In this document: positions 5,281 to 13,987 of the stretch, one piece after another
Layout: each line of letters starts with the position of its first letter
How positions within the stretch are numbered: position 1 is the stretch's first letter
Assembly (NCBI GenBank): GCA_029259835.1
Contig: JAJDEL010000130.1
Coordinates: forward strand, 1 to 14,294
Reading direction: 5' to 3'
Length of the DNA: 14,294 bases
Origin: Planctomicrobium sp.
GTDB taxonomy: Bacteria; Planctomycetota; Planctomycetia; Planctomycetales; Planctomycetaceae
Notes under the pieces: generated by a model
Told to the model about the DNA's origin: nothing
Databases searched by the model: none
The model's input: the letters and a program-made list of their open reading frames with translations, nothing else
Position numbers and translations under genes: made by a program

Positions 5281-8200
5281 ATGAGTTCAGCCCTTAGAAC
5301 CCTTCTCACCTGCCTTTTGAGTATGACCCTCTGGGTTTCGACCTCTGGGATCTCATCAGCACAAAATCCGCAAGAAGGTGGTGGGCGGCGCGACCGTGGC
5401 GGGGAACGAGGTGGTGGTGAAAGAGGCGGACCTGGACGTGGTGTGCAGGGAGGTGGGCCTCGCGCTGGAGGCTTTGGAGGTCGCCGTGGTGGTGGACTTC
5501 TGGGTGAAATCGGCAACGAATCGACTCGTGGCGAACTCAAAATATCTGAAGAGCAGATGCAAAAGCTCACGGAAATCGGTGAGTCAATGGGCAACAATCG
5601 AGAGATATTCGAAGATGTTTTTACTCGAATGCGAGCCGCTGAGTCTGACGAAGAACGTGAAAAAATTCGCAATGAAATGCGAACCAAAATGGAAGAAGTT
5701 CGCACGCAAGCCGAAACGAAAATGAAATCGGTCTTGTCGGAAGATCAATTCAAGCGACTCGACCAAATCCGCCTCCACCGTGAAGGTTCGCGAGCCTTGG
5801 GACGTGATGATGTCCAGGATGAACTCGGACTCACAGAAGAACAAAAACAGAAACTGCAAGCCGTGGCGGAAGAGCGTGGTGCGCGGTTCCGCGAACTTGG
5901 CTTCGGCGCTTCCGAAGAAGACCGCAATAAGCTACGCGAAGAATTAGAACAAAAGACCTTGGGGATCCTGACTGCCGATCAAAAAGCAAAGTGGCAGCAA
6001 CGCCTTGGGCCACCGCCGGCAGATGCCGGGCAACCGAGACGCCCCGGTGGAGGTCGACCTGGTGGAAATGAAGGCCAGCCGCGCCGTGAGCGACCGGTCA
6101 TGATTGAGGAAGCTCCGGAAGGGGCTGAGGCTGTTTTGTCGTTTGGTGCGAAAGCTGAAACACTCGATGCCGCCGGCAACAGAGACCGTACAAATGTTCA
6201 ACTCTCATTCAACTTTCGATACGCTCCTTGGACGGAAGTCTTACGCCTCTTCTCGCGAGAGTCCGGCTTGTCACTCGATCTCCTTGATGTGCCACCTGGA
6301 ACGTTCAGCTATTTCGATCAAAAATCCTACTCGCCGAAAGATGCTCTCGATGTCCTCAACGGCTACCTTCTTCCGAAAGGATTCGTCCTCGTGCATCGGG
6401 ACGACTTCCTCGTGTGCCTGAATATCGACGATCCAATCCCGCCAAACCTAATCCCGAATGTCAAACCCGAGGATCTTGCAAACCGAGGACGTAACGAGTT
6501 GCTGGCGGTGACTTTCCCTCTGGAAGGTCTAGACGCCTCACAGATCGCAGCAGAAGTCAACGAAGTCAAGGGTCCACAAGGGAGTGTCGTTGCTCTCGTT
6601 ACAGCAAATTCGATTCTGGTCACTGACATCGGCAGTAACCTGCGGCGAATCGATACGATGCTGAAAGAAGCGAGCGGTCGCTCTGGCCCGGATGACCTCA
6701 GTTTCAAGCCGTACTTCATCGAAAATATCTCGGCGGTTGACGCAGAGGCATTACTACGCAGCGTTCTTGGCATTGGAACAGGTGTTGCGAACGTGAGTGA
6801 ATATAGCTCGCGCTCCGCTTCTTCACGGACCTCAACTTCTGCCGGGACAATTACAATTGCTGCGGATGAACGAACGAACAAACTGCTGATCACGACCACT
6901 GTCAAAATGCACAAAATGGTTGAGCAAGCTCTAGAGACTATTGATGTTGAAGGCGATCCAAGTAGTTTTTCATCGGCAGGGAATAAGCCGTTTTTAAGAG
7001 TTTATTCTGTGAACTCTTCGAACTCTATGGAAGTGGCGAAAACGATCACCGCCATCATGCCTGGGGTTGTCGTGAATGAAGATGCCAGAAACGGGAAAAT
7101 TCACATCATGGCATCCACAGACAAACACCAGCAGGTTGCGACACTCATCAGTGAAATGGATAGCACGGGAAGCAGTTCCCAACAAATGACCGTCATCCCG
7201 CTCGCAAAGATGGACCCTCTCGCTGCGGCGGCAACAGTGCAAGCAATGTTCCTCAAAGATGGTGAGCTGGCGCCGACGATTCAACCCGATATCTTCGGAC
7301 GACAATTAATGGTTCGTGGAGATGCCGCTCAGATTCTGCAAATCAAAGGGTTGCTCGCTCAACTTGGTGAAGATGGAACCGGACAGCGAGACCGTGCTGG
7401 CGACAGCCGAGTGAGAACGTTCCCGCTCAGTGGTCGTGATCCAGAAGAACTCCTGCCGCTCATTCAGCGGATGTGGGAACAACGATCCTCTTCAACAATT
7501 CGAATCGTGAACCCAATTCAACGTGGTCCGGTTCGCGACATTAAAAGCCCTGGTCAGGGACAATCAATTCGCGATGCACAGGAAGATCCGGATCAACCGG
7601 CGAGTACACAACGATCAGAACAGGATCAACCTGTTCGAGAGTCTGTCCGCTCCAAACCCGCTGGCAAACCTCGCTCAGTGCCTGTCCTGTCCGCCAGTCA
7701 AACGACAGTGATTGCGCAACTGACAGAGTCGACTTCCGAACTCGATTCACCACAACGTAAATCAAACCCACTGGCATCTGATCCAAACGAATTGAGTGAT
7801 AACGAGCTGCTTGATCTTCTTGAAAATTTTGTCAACAAGGCAGGGGCAGATGACAGCGATGAGAAGCAGGCGAAACCCGTTGCACCGATGCAGCAGCAAC
7901 GCCCTGCAGCAAATGCAAAGCCGCCAGGAGATATCAATATCACAATCATTGGCGATGAACTGCTGCTGACATCTCCAGACTCTAGCGCTCTCAATGAAAT
8001 GGAAGAGTTGCTTGAATCAACAATGCAGGTCATTCCCCCACGGACATCCTGGACTGTGTTCACACTTCAAACAGCAGATGCCACAGAAGCTTCAATGATG
8101 CTGGAACAGCTTCTCCCTTATAGTAACGTCAGCGTCTCTTCTTCCGGTGGAGGCATGCTCGGATCGTTGACTGGAGCCGCGTCTTCTCTTGGAAGTGGAC

Positions 8201-9009
8201 TGGCAGACATGACCGGGCTGAGTTCGATTGCAGCAGCGGGACAAACGCTGCGCATCATCCCGGACACTCGACTCAATTCCCTGTTCGTTTCCGGCCCTTC
8301 TTCGCAAGTGAAGGAAGTTGAAGAAATGTTGCGGGTACTCGATGCCAACGAGTGGCCAGATTCTCTCCGTGACAAAATCACGCGGTTAATTCCGATCGAA
8401 CATGCAGATGCCAACGACGTTTTAAAGATTGTTAAGGACACCTACAAAGTTTACACCGACCCTCCGCAACAGCAACAGAATCGCAATAATCCCCTGGCAG
8501 CAATGATGGGTGGCGGACGCAGTAGCAGTCGCGGAGGTGACTCACCTGAGTCGCTGATCAAGATGGCTGTGAGTGTTGATACGAATACGAATCAACTCGC
8601 TGTCTGGGCAGACGAATCTCTGTTCCGTGAGGTTGAATCGCTCGTTCAATCAATTGACAAGGCTGCTCAGGAAGCGCGACGAACAGTCCGTGTTGTTCCG
8701 CTTTTGAGCACGAACTCCTCAGTCATTCAAAACGCTCTGGGAACACTGATGCCCAAAGTCAACGTCAGCAGGACCGGCAATCGAAGTTCCAATACGAGTT
8801 CCAACAACAATTCCTCCTCAAATCCTGGTGCGTCGTCGCAAGATCAGGAAAAAGTCCGGCAATTCTTTGAGCAACGCATGCGAGAACGGATACAGCAAGG
8901 AGGGGGAACACCTGGCGGCGGACGACCAAGTGGCTTTGGTGGCGGTCGACCTGGAGGAGATTCCGGAGGTGGAGGACGTCCCGGTGGTGGGCGCCCCAGT
9001 GAACGCTAA
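5281..9009 (+). CDS. Exported GspD-like protein of repeated secretin N-domains, without a secretin barrel
   Basis: 1242 residues from ATG 5281. A signal peptide (1-27, SSA^QNPQ) is followed by a Gly/Arg-rich tract (33-72), two LTXXQ-like helical units (about 85-165 and 178-243, with LSEDQ, LTEEQKQKL and LTADQKAKW), a GGGRPGG linker (252-272) and an N0/STN-like domain (306-382). Secretin_N-type domains follow at about 405-464, 475-556, 571-627, 636-697, a split one (711-745 and 884-918), 923-1021 and 1034-1127. Typical signatures are RIIPDTRLNSLFVSG and RNGKIHIMASTDKHQQVATL. A last half-domain (1134-1162) runs into an Asn/Ser-rich stretch, a short helix and a second GGGRPGG tail. The C-terminal secretin domain that forms the outer-membrane channel, with its VPLLGDIP-type motif, is absent, and the 130 bases after the stop do not encode it. 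It lies upstream of gspE where gspD is expected. It may be a periplasmic scaffold, or partner a barrel encoded elsewhere. Confidence 0.85.
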   Translation: MSSALRTLLTCLLSMTLWVSTSGISSAQNPQEGGGRRDRGGERGGGERGGPGRGVQGGGPRAGGFGGRRGGGLLGEIGNESTRGELKISEEQMQKLTEIGESMGNNREIFEDVFTRMRAAESDEEREKIRNEMRTKMEEVRTQAETKMKSVLSEDQFKRLDQIRLHREGSRALGRDDVQDELGLTEEQKQKLQAVAEERGARFRELGFGASEEDRNKLREELEQKTLGILTADQKAKWQQRLGPPPADAGQPRRPGGGRPGGNEGQPRRERPVMIEEAPEGAEAVLSFGAKAETLDAAGNRDRTNVQLSFNFRYAPWTEVLRLFSRESGLSLDLLDVPPGTFSYFDQKSYSPKDALDVLNGYLLPKGFVLVHRDDFLVCLNIDDPIPPNLIPNVKPEDLANRGRNELLAVTFPLEGLDASQIAAEVNEVKGPQGSVVALVTANSILVTDIGSNLRRIDTMLKEASGRSGPDDLSFKPYFIENISAVDAEALLRSVLGIGTGVANVSEYSSRSASSRTSTSAGTITIAADERTNKLLITTTVKMHKMVEQALETIDVEGDPSSFSSAGNKPFLRVYSVNSSNSMEVAKTITAIMPGVVVNEDARNGKIHIMASTDKHQQVATLISEMDSTGSSSQQMTVIPLAKMDPLAAAATVQAMFLKDGELAPTIQPDIFGRQLMVRGDAAQILQIKGLLAQLGEDGTGQRDRAGDSRVRTFPLSGRDPEELLPLIQRMWEQRSSSTIRIVNPIQRGPVRDIKSPGQGQSIRDAQEDPDQPASTQRSEQDQPVRESVRSKPAGKPRSVPVLSASQTTVIAQLTESTSELDSPQRKSNPLASDPNELSDNELLDLLENFVNKAGADDSDEKQAKPVAPMQQQRPAANAKPPGDINITIIGDELLLTSPDSSALNEMEELLESTMQVIPPRTSWTVFTLQTADATEASMMLEQLLPYSNVSVSSSGGGMLGSLTGAASSLGSGLADMTGLSSIAAAGQTLRIIPDTRLNSLFVSGPSSQVKEVEEMLRVLDANEWPDSLRDKITRLIPIEHADANDVLKIVKDTYKVYTDPPQQQQNRNNPLAAMMGGGRSSSRGGDSPESLIKMAVSVDTNTNQLAVWADESLFREVESLVQSIDKAAQEARRTVRVVPLLSTNSSVIQNALGTLMPKVNVSRTGNRSSNTSSNNNSSSNPGASSQDQEKVRQFFEQRMRERIQQGGGTPGGGRPSGFGGGRPGGDSGGGGRPGGGRPSER
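5377..5496 (+). repeat. Gly/Arg-rich low-complexity coding tract
   Basis: Encodes residues 33-72 of the N-domain protein, mostly G, R and E in GGG, RGG and GGERGG units immediately after the signal peptide. It resembles in position and composition the tract in the divergent EF-hand protein. Confidence 0.7.
8899..9006 (+). repeat. C-terminal GGGRPGG low-complexity coding tract
   Basis: Encodes residues 1207-1242, with GGGRPSG, GGGRPGG and GGRPGGGRP units. The DNA segment GGTGGNGGTCGACCTGGNGG here (8938-8957) also occurs near 6046-6065 in the internal GGGRPGG linker of the same gene, an internal copy of the same coding unit. Confidence 0.7.
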
Positions 9010-9030
9010 AGCCGTTTTCAAATTGGCTTT
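9008..9030 (+). terminator. Weak terminator-like or attenuator hairpin after the N-domain gene
   Basis: AAAGCC (9008-9013) pairs with GGCTTT (9025-9030) around an 11-base loop, starting at the stop codon. The stem is short and AT-rich at its base and lacks a clean following T-run, so at most it lowers read-through into gspE. Confidence 0.25.
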
Positions 9031-9139
9031 CTCGGCAGTTGATTCTCCGTAGGTATCAAATGTACGGTGAATCGACTGGTTTCTGGGCGTATACTGGATA
9101 AGACTTGACCTTCGTCCTCTCACACTCGAATCTGTCTCT

Positions 9140-10819
9140 ATGAATATCGGATCGCTATTACTGGATCGCGGGCTGGTCAACGACCAACAACTCGAAATGG
9201 CCCGCGAACAAAACTCTGAGCAGCGGATCGACCGCCTGCTCATCGAGATGGGAGTGATTCGTGAAGACGAAACGCTTCAGCTTCTTGCCGAAGAACTCGG
9301 GATGGAGTTCAAAAATCTCAAGGAATTCGAAGTCGACCGCGACCTTCTCGATGCATTTCCAACAACGGCAATCTTTCGACATGAAGCCGTGCCCTTGGTG
9401 CGAGAAAATGGACACGTCCAGGTAGCGATTAGTGATCCGTTTAATCTCGAATCCATCGACGAGCTAAGTACACTCGGCAATTGTCGAATTGAACCGGTCT
9501 TGGCCTGTCGAGAAGAAATTCTCGATCTTATCAAACGAAATCTTGGAGTCGGTGGCGATACGATCAATCAGATGGTCGCACAACGGTCAGATGACGAAGT
9601 CGATCTTCTCGCTGACATTCCCGAAGGCATGGGGGAACTTGCCGAGTCGGCGCAGGCACCATCGGTTATTCGCCTCGTCAATGAACTTCTCGTTGAAGCC
9701 CTTGAACAACGAGCAAGTGATGTTCACCTTGAACCGCAAGAGAAAGGTCTTGTGATTCGGTTTCGTGTCGATGGCATGTTACGTGTTCAGCCGGTACCAC
9801 CTGAGATCAATCACTTCGCTTCCGCAATCGTGACGCGCCTGAAAATCATGTCACGACTGAATATTGCCGAGAAGCGGTTACCCCAAGATGGTCGTATCAA
9901 TATTCGAATCCAGGGCCGTGAAATTGACGTTCGTGTTTCGATTATCCCTATGCTTCACGGCGAAGGGATCGTCATGCGTCTGCTCGACAAAGAACGCATG
10001 GTCTTCAATCTGCGTGGCATCGGGATGCCGCAAAATGTCTATGATCAATTCAATGATCTCATCTCCATGCCGCACGGAATCGTACTGGTCACCGGTCCAA
10101 CGGGAAGTGGAAAAACGACGACGCTCTATAGTGCCCTGAATGAAATCAAAAGCCCAACATCAAAAATCATTACCGTTGAAGATCCGGTCGAATATCAATT
10201 GCCCGGCATCAGCCAGATTCAGGTTCACTCGAAAATCGGCCTGACCTTCGCCGCCGGGCTGCGGAGTATTCTCCGTCACGATCCAGACATCGTTCTGATT
10301 GGGGAAATTCGCGATGGTGAAACCGCGACCAGTGCGATTCAGGCATCCCTGACCGGTCACCTCGTTTTCAGCACACTCCACACAAACGATGCTCCCAGTG
10401 CGTTTACGCGACTCATCGACATGGGCGTTGAACCGTACCTCGTTGCGAGTACAGTCGAAGGCATCCTCGCTCAACGGCTCGTTCGTAAACTTTGCGAACG
10501 CTGCAAAGTACCCTTCACGCCGGATCCCAAAGATCTGCCGCCCGATTTCCTCGAACTGGATTTCGAAACGCTTTACAAGCCGGTCGGGTGCCGCGATTGC
10601 CGCGATCTTGGTTACTCTGGAAGAATGGGCATCTACGAGCTTCTCAACAACGACGCCGAAGTGAAACGACTGTGTGTCGAAGGTGCCAGCGCCGGCGTCA
10701 TTCGCGAATACGGGCTCACGCACAACATGCTCACCCTCCGCAACTCCGGCTACCAGCGAGTGATCGACGGCAGCACCACCCTCGACGAAATCATCCGCAT
10801 CACTCGGGGCGAACATTAA
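9140..10819 (+). CDS. gspE: Type II secretion assembly ATPase GspE
   Basis: 559 residues, ATG to TAA. GspE is the hexameric cytoplasmic ATPase that drives pseudopilus assembly through GspF. In order: an MshEN-type N-terminal domain (about 1-135) with two degenerate [11 protein letters not shown] / [11 protein letters not shown] repeats; the N2E region (about 172-290); Walker A GPTGSGKT (319-326); Asp box ITVEDPVEY (344-352); Walker B region [12 protein letters not shown] (384-395); His box [12 protein letters not shown] (406-417); and a zinc tetracysteine C452/C455 with C484/C487 in CERC and CRDC. All catalytic motifs are intact and the length is normal. The zinc motif favours GspE/PilB over the retraction ATPase PilT. 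It lies 130 bases after the N-domain gene, with a possible -10 (TATACT, 9090-9095) but no good -35, and no clear Shine-Dalgarno site. A PilB of a type IV pilus is the alternative; the linked gspF-J genes favour T2SS. Confidence 0.94.
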   Translation: MNIGSLLLDRGLVNDQQLEMAREQNSEQRIDRLLIEMGVIREDETLQLLAEELGMEFKNLKEFEVDRDLLDAFPTTAIFRHEAVPLVRENGHVQVAISDPFNLESIDELSTLGNCRIEPVLACREEILDLIKRNLGVGGDTINQMVAQRSDDEVDLLADIPEGMGELAESAQAPSVIRLVNELLVEALEQRASDVHLEPQEKGLVIRFRVDGMLRVQPVPPEINHFASAIVTRLKIMSRLNIAEKRLPQDGRINIRIQGREIDVRVSIIPMLHGEGIVMRLLDKERMVFNLRGIGMPQNVYDQFNDLISMPHGIVLVTGPTGSGKTTTLYSALNEIKSPTSKIITVEDPVEYQLPGISQIQVHSKIGLTFAAGLRSILRHDPDIVLIGEIRDGETATSAIQASLTGHLVFSTLHTNDAPSAFTRLIDMGVEPYLVASTVEGILAQRLVRKLCERCKVPFTPDPKDLPPDFLELDFETLYKPVGCRDCRDLGYSGRMGIYELLNNDAEVKRLCVEGASAGVIREYGLTHNMLTLRNSGYQRVIDGSTTLDEIIRITRGEH

Positions 10820-10833
10820 GAGCATCCTGCTCT
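10819..10833 (+). other. Small hairpin directly after the gspE stop
   Basis: AGAGCA and TGCTCT pair perfectly around a 3-base loop (TCC), beginning at the last base of the stop codon. CGGG/CCCG follows at 10836-10845. There is no T-run, so this is an inter-cistronic stem rather than a proper intrinsic terminator. Confidence 0.4.
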
Positions 10834-10854
10834 ACCGGGTGCCCGTGAAGGACG

Positions 10855-11199
10855 ATGTCACAAATACCAATCCGCAATTCTACGAGGCGGAACGCAGATG
10901 TGAATTCGAAATCACAGCAAGACTCGAAGACAATGACCAACAACGCTCCCATTGAATCATTGCCAAATCTCGGTCCGAAGAGTGGGCACTGGTTGCGGGA
11001 AGTTGGCATCAACACCATTGGCGATCTCGAAGCCGTCGGTCCCGCGATCGCTTACCAACTGGTCAAACAACATCAAGGATCGGTCAGTCTGAACCTCTTA
11101 TGGGCGCTCGTCGCTGGCCTTGAAAACAAAGACTGGCGAGATCTGAGTGAAGATGCAAAACTGAGCTTGAAATCCGGACTGAATAGGATCGAGGATTGA
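10855..11199 (+). CDS. Stand-alone TfoX C-terminal-domain protein
   Basis: 114 residues if the ATG at 10855 is used. Residues about 34-107 match the C-terminal domain of the TfoX/Sxy family: LPNLGPKSGHWLREVGI, then the GDLEAVGPAIAYQLVK pattern, SLNLLWALVAGL and a final W-containing helix. The fold resembles helix-hairpin-helix modules. In Proteobacteria full-length TfoX/Sxy helps switch on competence genes; the stand-alone C-terminal domain has no established role that I know of, so competence control is only a hypothesis. The first 26 residues are polar and look non-conserved, and a second ATG at 10933 would give an 88-residue protein that still holds the whole domain. Neither start has a well-spaced Shine-Dalgarno site. 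It begins 35 bases after gspE and may be co-transcribed with it. Confidence 0.75.
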   Translation: MSQIPIRNSTRRNADVNSKSQQDSKTMTNNAPIESLPNLGPKSGHWLREVGINTIGDLEAVGPAIAYQLVKQHQGSVSLNLLWALVAGLENKDWRDLSEDAKLSLKSGLNRIED

Positions 11200-11242
11200 T
11201 GGTGAACTATTCTGAATAAACCAAGTGCGTCCCTAGCGTGGG

Positions 11243-13891
11243 TCACAACACAGCGGCGGACTGCGAGCGAATTGATTTTGGGGCTCGAGATATTTGAGAG
11301 AACACCTTCCACGCTTCCACTGCGAAGAATGGGATTGTTGAGATACCGATTGCAAAGAACAATTCAGTGATGGAAAGCGGGACCGTGTGAAAGAATTTCT
11401 GCAAGAACGGCACGTAGAGAGTACACAATTGAAGCAAAATGCCAAAAATGACTGCCAGCGTTAAACGATAGTTGCTCCACAGTCCAAGTCGGATAAATGA
11501 ATCGGTAAATGATCGGATTCCACAGACATAAAAGAGCTGTGATACAGAAAGCACAAAGAAGGTCATCGTGCGAGCTTTGGTAAGAGAAACACCACGCATC
11601 GAATCGGAGATGAGAGCAAAAAAGACTCCCAGGCATGTCACGGACATTAAAATTCCTACCAAAAGAATCCCTAATCCCAACCCGCTTCCGAAGAGGCTCT
11701 CAGTGCTACTACGTGGTGGTCGTTTCATGACGTTTCGTTCGGCAGGCTCGAATCCAAGTGCGAGGGCAGGGAGTCCATCGGTGACCAGATTGATCCACAG
11801 CAGGTGAACTGGAAGCAACGGCATCGGGAGTCCAAGAAGAACTGCCCCCAAGATAACGAGCACTTCGCTCGTATTTGCAGTGAGGAGATAAGCGACGAAT
11901 TTTCGGATGTTGTCATAGACGATCCGTCCTTCTTCGACAGCGGCGACAATCGTGGAGAAGTTGTCGTCAGCCAGGACAATATCTGCAGCCTCTTTCGAAA
12001 CGTCTGTCCCTGCGATCCCCATCGCGACTCCGACATCCGCCTGTTTCAGTGCCGGAGCATCGTTCACTCCATCCCCCGTCATTGCGATGGAACCACCATG
12101 CGATTGAAGAGCGCGAACAATACGTAGCTTGTGCTTGGGAGAGACACGGGCATAACACGCAATCGTTTGTACGCGCTCAATCAGTTCCTCGTCGGTCATT
12201 TCTTCAAGTTCGACACCTGTCACGACTTCATCCAGATCATCGAAAAGATTCAAATCAGCGCCCACAGCCATCGCCGTTCCAGGATGGTCTCCTGTGATCA
12301 TGATCGTACGAATTCCAGCGGACTTACAGACAGTAATCGCCTCTCGGGCCTCTGGTCGAACAGGATCGACGATTCCAACAATGCCAATCAATTGGAGGGA
12401 CGACTCATCAAGAGGAGAACTGGCTTCTCCATCCGACTGAATCAGACGAGTTGCAACCGACAGAACTCTCCGACCAGATCGCGCCAGTTCTTCCACTTTC
12501 TGCAGCCACTGATCGATATTGGTGTCGTCATTCGAAAGGCAAAGAGGCAAGACGCGATCAGGTGCCCCTTTGACGTATAATCGCTGCTGTTGATCTGGCT
12601 CCTTGTGGACGGTTGCCATTCGTTTTCGTTCCGATGAGAACGGAGTTTCGGCGATACGAGGATTGTCTTGCCGGTGTTTGAGAACGTCGATTCGATGCTC
12701 GATTGCAGCGGTCAATAACGCAGTTTCTGTCGCGGAACCCACGATCTCCCCACTTGGCCCTGCTTCGGCATCACTACACAGAGTCATCGCTTCGAGGAGA
12801 CGTGTCTCCGCACCGTTGTCTGTTTCGACTGGATGAACATCTGCGACGACCATTTTGTTTTGAGTCAGTGTTCCGGTCTTGTCGCTGCAAATGACATCTA
12901 CAGAACCGAGCGATTCAACCGCTGTTAAGCGGCGAGTAATCGCTTTTCGCCTCACCATTCGCTGCGAGCCCAAAGCCAGAGTGACAGTGATGATTGCTGG
13001 GAGCCCTTCAGGAATGGCAGCAACTGCAAGACTGATCGCGATCAATAGCATTTGGCTATAGAGTTCCCGCGTCCAGGAACTGATTGGCTCGCGAAGAACT
13101 CCCGCCGCAAAAATCACAAGTGAGGCGACGACCACTGCAATCGAAATCCATCGGATCATGGTCGCAAGACGTCTTTGAAGCGGAGTCTTCCTCTCTTCAG
13201 TAGAGTCAAGAAGATTGGCAATATGACCAATTTCGGTTCGTTGTCCGGTCTCAACAACTAAGGCACGACCGTGCCCTTGCGCGACCGCTGTTCCCGAGTG
13301 GATCATACTCTGGCGGTCCGCCAGAACGGTGTTTGGCAGATCTTTTTGAGACGATTTTTCAACTGGCAAAGATTCTCCAGTTAAAGGAGACTCGTCAACT
13401 TCAAGAAGAACAGCAGAAACGATTCTTGCATCCGCTGGGACAACATCACCAGCATTGATTTCAATGACATCGCCCGGAACGAGAGCCTCCGATGGAAGTT
13501 GCGTAAGTTGACCATTTCGGCGCACTCGTGCCAGCGGTTGCGAAAGATTTTTCAGTGCTTCAACGGCTCTGTCTGCTTTCCACTCCTGGAGAAACCCGAT
13601 GACGGCATTGATGACGACAATCAAACCGATCAGAATTGTGTCCGTCCATTCTCCGATCAGCCCGCTGATGGTTGCTGCGACGACCAGCAGTCCAATCATT
13701 AGGTCTGCAAACTGTCTGAGGAACAGAAAGACCGGGTGAGGGTGATCAGCCTCTGCAATGCGATTGCTTCCCCACCTCGCCCGGAGAGAATCCACAGCGG
13801 GGTCACAAAGACCCTGATTCAGGTCTGTTCCGAGTTCTTGAGCGAGCACTTCGCTAGATGTTGACCATGGAGTTGATAAATGCTGATTCAT
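11243..13891 (-). CDS. P2A-type cation (probably Ca2+) transporting ATPase
   Basis: 882 residues from the ATG at 13891; the frame is open to a GTG at 13915, which would add eight unconvincing residues. P2A pumps export Ca2+ across the inner membrane using ATP. Visible parts are an N-terminal cation-ATPase segment (1-60), membrane pairs at about 62-105 and 246-310, actuator TGES (171-174), phosphorylation motif DKTGTLT (337-343, Asp337 phosphorylated), nucleotide-site KGAP (441-444), TGD (533-535), hinge TGDGVNDAP (605-613), and C-terminal membrane helices from about 662 to 862. The ion-site residues match [15 protein letters not shown] in M4 (Glu295), Asn673 and Glu676 in M5, and [10 protein letters not shown] in M6 (Asn701, Thr704, Asp705). 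The M8 Glu of SERCA appears as Gln785. This favours Ca2+ over Na+/K+ or Mg2+. It is convergent with the TfoX-domain gene (43 bases apart, no clear terminator) and probably not part of the secretion operons. Confidence 0.9.
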   Translation of the reverse strand: MNQHLSTPWSTSSEVLAQELGTDLNQGLCDPAVDSLRARWGSNRIAEADHPHPVFLFLRQFADLMIGLLVVAATISGLIGEWTDTILIGLIVVINAVIGFLQEWKADRAVEALKNLSQPLARVRRNGQLTQLPSEALVPGDVIEINAGDVVPADARIVSAVLLEVDESPLTGESLPVEKSSQKDLPNTVLADRQSMIHSGTAVAQGHGRALVVETGQRTEIGHIANLLDSTEERKTPLQRRLATMIRWISIAVVVASLVIFAAGVLREPISSWTRELYSQMLLIAISLAVAAIPEGLPAIITVTLALGSQRMVRRKAITRRLTAVESLGSVDVICSDKTGTLTQNKMVVADVHPVETDNGAETRLLEAMTLCSDAEAGPSGEIVGSATETALLTAAIEHRIDVLKHRQDNPRIAETPFSSERKRMATVHKEPDQQQRLYVKGAPDRVLPLCLSNDDTNIDQWLQKVEELARSGRRVLSVATRLIQSDGEASSPLDESSLQLIGIVGIVDPVRPEAREAITVCKSAGIRTIMITGDHPGTAMAVGADLNLFDDLDEVVTGVELEEMTDEELIERVQTIACYARVSPKHKLRIVRALQSHGGSIAMTGDGVNDAPALKQADVGVAMGIAGTDVSKEAADIVLADDNFSTIVAAVEEGRIVYDNIRKFVAYLLTANTSEVLVILGAVLLGLPMPLLPVHLLWINLVTDGLPALALGFEPAERNVMKRPPRSSTESLFGSGLGLGILLVGILMSVTCLGVFFALISDSMRGVSLTKARTMTFFVLSVSQLFYVCGIRSFTDSFIRLGLWSNYRLTLAVIFGILLQLCTLYVPFLQKFFHTVPLSITELFFAIGISTIPFFAVEAWKVFSQISRAPKSIRSQSAAVL

Positions 13892-13987
13892 TCTCGTCTC
13901 AAATATTCTCAACACCTATGCAAGCCAGGAAACAAAGTTGCTCCCCTAGTGTGCCAACCGGCTCATGAATTCCTACTGTGATTCTAA

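Noticed and set aside
5232..5705. 157-codon minus-strand frame rich in Pro/Arg/Ser
   Set aside because: A mirror of the Gly/Arg-rich repeat of the N-domain gene; composition explained by the complementary strand.
6363..6914. 183-codon open frame on the minus strand, with others at 7698-8063 and 8118-8441
   Set aside because: Antisense to the N-domain gene, whose frame is open throughout with clear domains; low-complexity translations without family features.
9067..9095. Separate promoter for gspE with TATACT as -10
   Set aside because: The -10-like hexamer has no acceptable -35 at 16-18 bases; mentioned in the gspE entry but not listed as a feature.
10160..10825. 221-codon open frame on the minus strand
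   Set aside because: It lies fully antisense to the motif-rich C-terminal half of gspE, and its translation shows no recognisable domain; it is a shadow of gspE codon use.
12131..12580. 149-codon open frame on the plus strand
   Set aside because: Antisense to the P-type ATPase in the region of its conserved cytoplasmic domains; no independent start signal or domain.
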